Source of the DNA: Oscillospiraceae bacterium | Lineage (GTDB): Bacteria > Bacillota > Clostridia > Oscillospirales > Oscillospiraceae | NCBI GenBank assembly: GCA_009777235.1 | Contig: WRMH01000002.1 | Span: 144,647 to 208,646, forward strand | Reading direction: 5' to 3' | DNA length: 64,000 nt | Shown: in pieces, positions 58,953 through 64,000 of the stretch | Layout of the letters: each line of letters opens with the position of its first letter | Position numbering within the stretch: the first letter of the stretch is position 1 | Notes under the pieces: generated by a model | The model's input: only the letters and a program-made list of their open reading frames with translations | Told to the model about the DNA's origin: nothing | Database searches by the model: none | Position numbers and translations under genes: made by a program

Positions 58953-61900
58953 TTTAATCCCTCCCATTCCGTTTCATCCGCAATCTTGCCCGGCAGCGGC
59001 GGCAGGAATATTTGGCGCGGTTTCTCCATACCTTCGCTCATTTTAATAATGGTGTTTGTGATGTAAGCGAGCTGTGTATCATGCTCGTTTACATTTTCGT
59101 TTTTCTTCTTTTCAATGGCATTATCTTTTTTTGAGGAATAGAAATCCGGGTTGTATTTTCCAGTATTCTTAACCTGCGTGACGACAACTGGTGGCTCAAT
59201 ATTTAAATTCTTGTTTGCGCCGGTATAAGCGGACTGGAAATACTCAAACCTCGTGCCTGTACCCACAAGCAAATATGCGCGACCATTTAGCGGCATGGTA
59301 GGCGCAGCTGCGGCCGGGCTGTCAATCATCTCTTTCGAGGCCTGCTTTGTGGCGACCTTCAGGCATATCCTCGCTTTAGAGTTCACCCGGATATCATCGG
59401 TAATAGCTCCCTCAATATTTTGAGAGACAAGCACGATATGAAATCCAAGGGTACGTCCAACACGCGCAATCGTCGTAATCTCGGCAATGAAGTCCACATC
59501 ACTGCTTTCGCTGGAGAATCTTTTCAGCTCTGTGAATTCATCGACGACTAGGACGAGATGTGACAGGGAGTTAATCTTTTCTGTGTATTCTCTCTGTTTG
59601 GCATTAAGCTGTTTCTGCAGCTTTAATAACTCTATTCCGCGTTGATCTATTGCTTCAATTTCTTTTTCTTTTAATTTTAACTGTTGCTCGGTTGTGTTGG
59701 TGCTTAATTGAAGTTCCTCATACTGAGCAATTTTTTCAAGAATCCCTTTCAGTTTTGCGTTTCCTTCAATTGCTTTAGTGAGGTCAGCTTCTACATCAGC
59801 TATATCTTTTTCAATAAACCCGCAATAAATTTTACGCATTTTCTTGATTGTTCTTGTTGCTCTGATGTAAGAATCAACATTGTCAACACCCAAACTCGAC
59901 AGCAACAACTTACGCCGCTTGATCTCAGCGTTCAGCGACTCAAGGAAGCGCTTGAGCATGTAGGCCGCAGACGTTCCTTCGTCCTCTCCGGCGGTATCCG
60001 TTACCGCTCCTACACAGTGAGGCAGGTTTCCCAAACGGTCAGAGAATCCGCCGCCTTTCATATCGACAAGCATCAGATTCAAATCCATCGGGGAGTATTT
60101 CATACACAAGCCTATCACATATGTAATGACCGTTTCGGATTTGCCCGAGCCGGTAGTTCCGGCGACAAGCATATGAGGACCGTCGGCCTTTTCATACAGA
60201 TCCAGATACATTTCGCCGTGCTCATTTTTGCCAATGGGAACACGCATATTTCTGGTCACGTCATTTTTATCGGTGTTCTCCCAGCTGGCGAGCATACTTC
60301 TTTTTATCTCATCATTTTGTATTTTTTCGGCGTTATACCCATACAACTCAAAGAGCGTAACCATGGACGGAACCTTGCCGTTTTCGGCAATACGGGTATA
60401 GTATATGGCACTCAGCTGCTTAAACGCCTTTTTGAATTGCTCATCATACTTTTTCTCTTCAAAAATGTAATCATTCTGGAATACCTTATACTCAATCAGC
60501 TTGTCAACATCATTGGCTTTGTTTTTGTCGTCGCTTCCTTCGCTGAGCACATTTAGAGTTTCCCGGCTGAGTACATTGTAGCGAAGGCTGCTCTTTCTTT
60601 CTCCTGGATTGGTATCGTGCAAATCAACGATGTTGCCGCAATATTTCGGCAGCTTGTCTTTTATTGACTGAATGAAAATAAAGGTGAGCCCGTTTGCATT
60701 GACGTAAGGTTCGCCTTCCTTGGGAACCTCCGGTAGGTATTTGGAAAACCCTGTTTCCTTAATATCATAATCATAAAATACAACGCAGACGATCTGTGTG
60801 GGTTTCGAGCTTGAATCTCCGCCGTCGTTGTCTTCGCTTTTCGATTTGCTGCGTTCGTTCATAATGCTGTGCAGCTGACCGAAAACAACACCGGAGCTGT
60901 CCTTGTCAAATACAAACTGGGATACGCCATTGAAAAGTTCGTTGGCGTGAGGCAGATATTTATAGTTTTCAACAGCTTCATTCTGCTCTTCTTTAGCTTT
61001 GTTAAGCTGCCAAAGAAGCTGCTCTTTCTTTTCCGGATCATTCTCGTTTTCAATAGCGACTTTAAGCGCGTTGATATTTTTTTCTATCTGATCATCAAAG
61101 AAAAACACAAGCTGCAGATCTTCGGGAGAATGATAATAGGCCAGTTCAAGGATGATGTGCCGGATAAAATTCTTGGAGGTCTGCGCGTCATTGGATATAA
61201 CGCCCAACGCACCGCAGGACTTCAAATCCAACAGAAGGGGAGGCTTTGTATCGTCATTGCTTCTCAGATAGTTAAAGCCCACGATTTCGTTTGCATCCTT
61301 AGGATCAACGCCTTTATTTGCAAAATTGTAAGCCAGGTTTGTAAGTAAATCTTTGTTTTTATCTTCCTTCGCTCTTTCATCAGGCGTCAGCTTGGCGCGT
61401 CGCTGTTCATCTTTCTTGGAAGGAATCAATATCTTAATTTCATCACCGTGCTTTTTATAATAGATATCGTAAAAAATATTATCTTTTTTCTCGCTCTTGA
61501 TTTCAAAAAGCGGTTTAACTTCATTTGACGTTCCAAGCGAAATCTTCATAAAGTCATTGTCGTTCTGTGAGCGGGAAAAGATTGCGCCATTGATTTCTGC
61601 GGTATTGTTAAACAGTGCGGTCATATTGGGATATACGCTGTTTAGATATTTAATATCACTCTTTTGCCATTCATTGATGGTCTGGATTTTTCGATTAATA
61701 TAGTTCTCGTAGTTGCTTTTCCATTCCTCCACGTTTTTCTTATATTCGTTCTTTTGTTTATTGAAATTATAAAACGAAGTCACAAACGCCACGACGGCCA
61801 TTGCTCCCGACATCAGAAGCATCGTATCCCCCATGCCGGATGCGCTTGGCGCAAACAGCATTACAAAATAGCGTGCTATGATCATCCCGATGGTTGATAA

Positions 61901-62461
61901 CAGGGTAGGCATAATTACGTCAATCAGAGAAGATTTGCTTTTCTGAGGCATTTCATTTGGCGGGATAATATCAATGACCGAGGGTTCAATGACATTAAGA
62001 CGCCTGGTGCTGATATTATATTCCAAAGAGGTATCAGATTTCAGGATATAGCTTTTTTCTGTTCTCTCAAACAATCCTTCGGCGGTAACTGCCGGTTCGG
62101 TTGTAAATAAAACGCAGCTGGACGTTATGAATCCAAGTTCGTCCAACTTTTTGTCAAACACCTTTATAGTGCCGGTTATTTCTTCGCTGTTAATGATTTT
62201 TTTATCTTCGTATTCTTCCGTAAAATCAATGATATTGAAATCGCCCTTGACATTGTATAATACCTGCAATTCTTTGCGGGTTTTCAGGTAATTCTCCAAA
62301 AGCGAAAAGGTAGCGTCATGGTCCTTCAGTTTTTTAACGCCGTAATATATGGCTTCCATTAAAGCCTTAAGAGAGATATCCTTTAACACGAGGAAAGATA
62401 TCTCTTCAGAAACGTCTGCACCTATAAACTTTGCGGAAACCAGTATTTCATTATTTTTCAT
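58949..62461 (-). CDS. essC: EssC-like type VII secretion ATPase, N-terminal part
   Basis: 1170 residues. The N-terminal 150 residues lack FHA features and look like beta-grasp/ubiquitin-like folds (SAKFIGADVSEEISFLVLKD), as in YukD/EsaB; this is tentative. Two TM helices (about 185-210 and 214-236) lead to a large cytoplasmic part. The motor ATPase 1 has Walker A LVAGTTGSGKSETVI (about 765-779), DMKGGGFSDRL, Walker B LVLVVDEFTEL (about 970) and the sensor SQNIEGAITDDIRVNSKARI. A charged coiled coil (about 875-960) is inserted between Walker A and B. It drives export of WXG100 substrates. It ends before ATPases 2 and 3, which are on the next gene. Confidence 0.92.
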   Translation of the reverse strand: MKNNEILVSAKFIGADVSEEISFLVLKDISLKALMEAIYYGVKKLKDHDATFSLLENYLKTRKELQVLYNVKGDFNIIDFTEEYEDKKIINSEEITGTIKVFDKKLDELGFITSSCVLFTTEPAVTAEGLFERTEKSYILKSDTSLEYNISTRRLNVIEPSVIDIIPPNEMPQKSKSSLIDVIMPTLLSTIGMIIARYFVMLFAPSASGMGDTMLLMSGAMAVVAFVTSFYNFNKQKNEYKKNVEEWKSNYENYINRKIQTINEWQKSDIKYLNSVYPNMTALFNNTAEINGAIFSRSQNDNDFMKISLGTSNEVKPLFEIKSEKKDNIFYDIYYKKHGDEIKILIPSKKDEQRRAKLTPDERAKEDKNKDLLTNLAYNFANKGVDPKDANEIVGFNYLRSNDDTKPPLLLDLKSCGALGVISNDAQTSKNFIRHIILELAYYHSPEDLQLVFFFDDQIEKNINALKVAIENENDPEKKEQLLWQLNKAKEEQNEAVENYKYLPHANELFNGVSQFVFDKDSSGVVFGQLHSIMNERSKSKSEDNDGGDSSSKPTQIVCVVFYDYDIKETGFSKYLPEVPKEGEPYVNANGLTFIFIQSIKDKLPKYCGNIVDLHDTNPGERKSSLRYNVLSRETLNVLSEGSDDKNKANDVDKLIEYKVFQNDYIFEEKKYDEQFKKAFKQLSAIYYTRIAENGKVPSMVTLFELYGYNAEKIQNDEIKRSMLASWENTDKNDVTRNMRVPIGKNEHGEMYLDLYEKADGPHMLVAGTTGSGKSETVITYVIGLCMKYSPMDLNLMLVDMKGGGFSDRLGNLPHCVGAVTDTAGEDEGTSAAYMLKRFLESLNAEIKRRKLLLSSLGVDNVDSYIRATRTIKKMRKIYCGFIEKDIADVEADLTKAIEGNAKLKGILEKIAQYEELQLSTNTTEQQLKLKEKEIEAIDQRGIELLKLQKQLNAKQREYTEKINSLSHLVLVVDEFTELKRFSSESSDVDFIAEITTIARVGRTLGFHIVLVSQNIEGAITDDIRVNSKARICLKVATKQASKEMIDSPAAAAPTMPLNGRAYLLVGTGTRFEYFQSAYTGANKNLNIEPPVVVTQVKNTGKYNPDFYSSKKDNAIEKKKNENVNEHDTQLAYITNTIIKMSEGMEKPRQIFLPPLPGKIADETEWEGLK

Positions 62462-62465
62462 GAGT

Positions 62466-63806
62466 TCATCCTTCCGTGGCCATGTTTTCCGCTCTGCCGG
62501 GGAACAATTCGTTCAGTAGAACATTTACATCGGGAATTTTCACGGCACTTTTCTTTGCAAATGACGGAAGCTTGGGATTGGCTTTTTTGATTTTCCTCAT
62601 CGACTTGATTTTAACACTTGGCGCCTGTGGTGCTGCCACATCAGGCGTATATTCAGGGGCGACGAAGCTTTTCACTGGAACATCAAACCTTGCAACTACA
62701 GGCAAAACAGGTTCTTTTGCTTTTGTCAGTTTTATAGACCGAGCCGCAAAATTCGACTTTGAAACACCTATCACTTTGGGTTTCGACGATTTTGGGATTT
62801 TAAAAGCTCTTATATCAATGTTAAGCGCGGATATTTTCGGCAATTCTGGCTGAGAAATATCCGCCCCGGTAAAGGAAACGGCTTTAACGTCAGGCTTAAC
62901 CGTTGTTGGCAAATTGATATTAGCCTTTTCAGGACTACTGAAAGGCTTCGTCTCAGCAAAAGCAATATGGATTCCCGGCAACTCTGGCTGAGTCTTTTCA
63001 GGCATAACAAAAGGCTTTGTCTCAATGCTTGCCGTGTACACATCGGGTATGTTTTTCGGAACTCTAATTTCACTGATTTCCAGAGAATCAAAGTTAAAAT
63101 TCTTAACATTAACAGGAGTCGCCACAGTTGGTAGTTCGGATGAACCTATTTGGGGACGATACCAAGCCATAGCCATTCCTACAGGTTTCGCAACCTCTGG
63201 TAAAACAAACTGTTTTCTTTTTGATTGAACAAAACGCTTTCCTTCAACCACCGGCTGTATAATCTTCGGCAGTTTCGGCTGAACAGGTTTTATCTTTACA
63301 GTTCGGCCGGCCGACATATCAAAAGTTGCGGCGATTTTAGGAGGATTCGGGGTAACCTCTGGCAAAACAGGCTGTTTTCTTTTTAATTGAGCAAAACGCT
63401 TACCTTCAACCGCCGGCTGTATAACCTTTGGTAGTTTCGGCTGAACAGGTTTTATCTTTACTGTGCGGCCGACCGGCACATCAAAAGCTGCGGTGATTTT
63501 AGGAGTATCCGAGGTGACCAGTTCGGGCATCTCAAAGAGCCCTCGTGTAAATTGAGGTTTTGAGACCGGTTCAGACAATGCAACTTCATACTTCGGTTGC
63601 CGGAAGGCTCTGACTTCAACGCCGCTAATGAAGTCGATTGATTCCAGTTTCGGTTCATATGGCGTGATTTCGGCATCTTCAAGTGCTGCTATCCGTTCGA
63701 CAAAAGCAACCCTCTGCCGATATGTTTCAAGGGCATCCTCATATTGAATCCGCTGTCGCTCGGTCAGCAACGCAACTTCTTCTTCAGTCAAAATTCTGAA
63801 TGCCAC
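62466..63806 (-). CDS. Proline-rich repeat protein of the type VII-like locus
   Basis: 446 residues starting at GTG 63806, with GGGAGG 7 nt upstream; the longer frame begins inside that site. Residues 1-45 are a charged helix (EEEVALLTERQRIQYEDALE). The rest is built from beta-like segments with Pro every few residues (KPxLPxV, xIKPVQPKLPKV), with a unit of about 65 residues repeated twice in tandem (GRTVKIKPVQPKLPKVIQP). No signal peptide or TM, strongly basic. It could be a cytoplasmic scaffold or a secreted fibrous substrate; the N-terminal helix plus its place beside WXG100 genes fits a substrate. No family recognised. Confidence 0.72.
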   Translation of the reverse strand: MAFRILTEEEVALLTERQRIQYEDALETYRQRVAFVERIAALEDAEITPYEPKLESIDFISGVEVRAFRQPKYEVALSEPVSKPQFTRGLFEMPELVTSDTPKITAAFDVPVGRTVKIKPVQPKLPKVIQPAVEGKRFAQLKRKQPVLPEVTPNPPKIAATFDMSAGRTVKIKPVQPKLPKIIQPVVEGKRFVQSKRKQFVLPEVAKPVGMAMAWYRPQIGSSELPTVATPVNVKNFNFDSLEISEIRVPKNIPDVYTASIETKPFVMPEKTQPELPGIHIAFAETKPFSSPEKANINLPTTVKPDVKAVSFTGADISQPELPKISALNIDIRAFKIPKSSKPKVIGVSKSNFAARSIKLTKAKEPVLPVVARFDVPVKSFVAPEYTPDVAAPQAPSVKIKSMRKIKKANPKLPSFAKKSAVKIPDVNVLLNELFPGRAENMATEG

Positions 63807-63891
63807 AATGAGCCCTCCCTCTTTCAAAATTCATTACATAGCCCAAACCGAGCAAACAAAGCACGATCCGTGCTACGTCTTTGACCATCAT
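63784..63891 (-). CDS. Possible small membrane peptide (35 codons)
   Basis: From ATG 63891, overlapping the stop of the WXG100-like gene (ATGA), to a TGA inside the start of the repeat protein gene. It reads MMVKDVARIVLCLLGLGYVM and then polar residues: one short hydrophobic helix. No ribosome site is clear, so translation would depend on coupling. Weakly supported. Confidence 0.25.
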   Translation of the reverse strand: MMVKDVARIVLCLLGLGYVMNFERGRAHCGIQNFD

Positions 63892-64000
63892 TTGCCGCTG
63901 ATGCTGGTTGCGATTTGTGAATCCACATCCACAAAGTTCGTTCTGTTGGCTTCCAGTAAACCCGCCATACCTTGCAGGGTTGCTGGTAAGCTCTGTGCCC
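63888..64000 (-). CDS. End of a WXG100/type VII effector-like gene (partial)
   Basis: The last 37 codons of a gene beginning outside the window. The reading is AQSLPATLQGMAGLLEANRT then NFVDVDSQIATSISGK and stop. The pattern of a long helix ending in a polar D-x-x-I/A-S-I segment resembles the C-terminal helix of small type VII substrates. The assignment rests mostly on position beside the EssC genes. Confidence 0.5.
   Translation of the reverse strand, partial: AQSLPATLQGMAGLLEANRTNFVDVDSQIATSISGK

Noticed and set aside
59708..60556. A 282-codon open frame opposite the EssC-like gene
   Set aside because: It is entirely antisense to a well-supported conserved ATPase, has no ribosome site or recognisable domain, and reads as a codon-bias shadow.
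1..64000. CRISPR array, rRNA, prophage genes
   Set aside because: No regularly spaced repeats, no rRNA sequence and no capsid, portal or terminase genes were seen. The lone recombinase and XRE genes are not enough to call a prophage.

Overview
The window looks like a chromosomal segment of a monoderm Clostridia-type bacterium (Bacillota), probably an uncultured relative of Oscillospirales or Ruminococcaceae. The grounds are strong GGAGG ribosome sites, double-glycine leader peptides, a DivIC/FtsB-like divisome protein, DegV, PepV, CPBP proteases, a Firmicutes-type VII (ESX/Ess-like) secretion locus and a TM-anchored giant Ig-like surface protein. The species assignment is inference only.

Layout. 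1-2013 (minus): three tandem paralogues sharing a 68-residue double-glycine leader (peptide precursors or GG-leader secreted proteins), followed by a lipoprotein cut by the window edge. 2194-9747 (minus): a signalling block made of a membrane SpoIIE/PP2C phosphatase with an ECF sigma factor and a small 2-TM protein, a TauE/SafE-permease/histidine-kinase fusion with its OmpR regulator, and an AgrC/AgrA-type kinase with a LytTR regulator. 9911-21987 (plus): type-2-like IleRS, a DUF1624 acyltransferase-like membrane protein, homoserine dehydrogenase, aspartokinase and a histidine operon (hisZ-hisG fusion, hisD, hisC, hisB, hisA) that stops before hisH, hisF and hisI. 22111-26386 (minus): serine recombinase, 6-phosphofructokinase, and an OmpR regulator with its kinase; a roughly 100-bp piece of that kinase gene recurs on the other side of pfk, so pfk sits between direct repeats.

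26566-33654: membrane XRE regulator, DegV, an ABC exporter with a CPBP protease, YajC, a palindromic intergenic element, and an AlbA_2/ATPase-like regulator. 33738-41479 (minus): housekeeping genes cysS, lepA, an XRE regulator, pepV, coaE, sua5 and prfA. 41572-48201: tRNA-Arg(CCG), a lone receiver protein, a GH26 lipoprotein (minus), a divIC-like gene, prs, pth and mutS.

48242-64000 (minus) is the most interesting block: an Ess/ESX-type secretion locus. In transcription order it has the end of a WXG100-like gene, a proline-rich repeat protein, an EssC-like ATPase split into two genes, a WXG100 protein with a frameshifted downstream reading frame, a 39-residue lipoprotein, a 52-residue protein, a Ser/Thr kinase with the kinase-TM-extracellular layout of EssB but intact catalytic motifs, a 2-TM protein, and a 1930-residue surface protein. 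I infer that these form one export machine with phospho-regulation and a surface or cargo protein.
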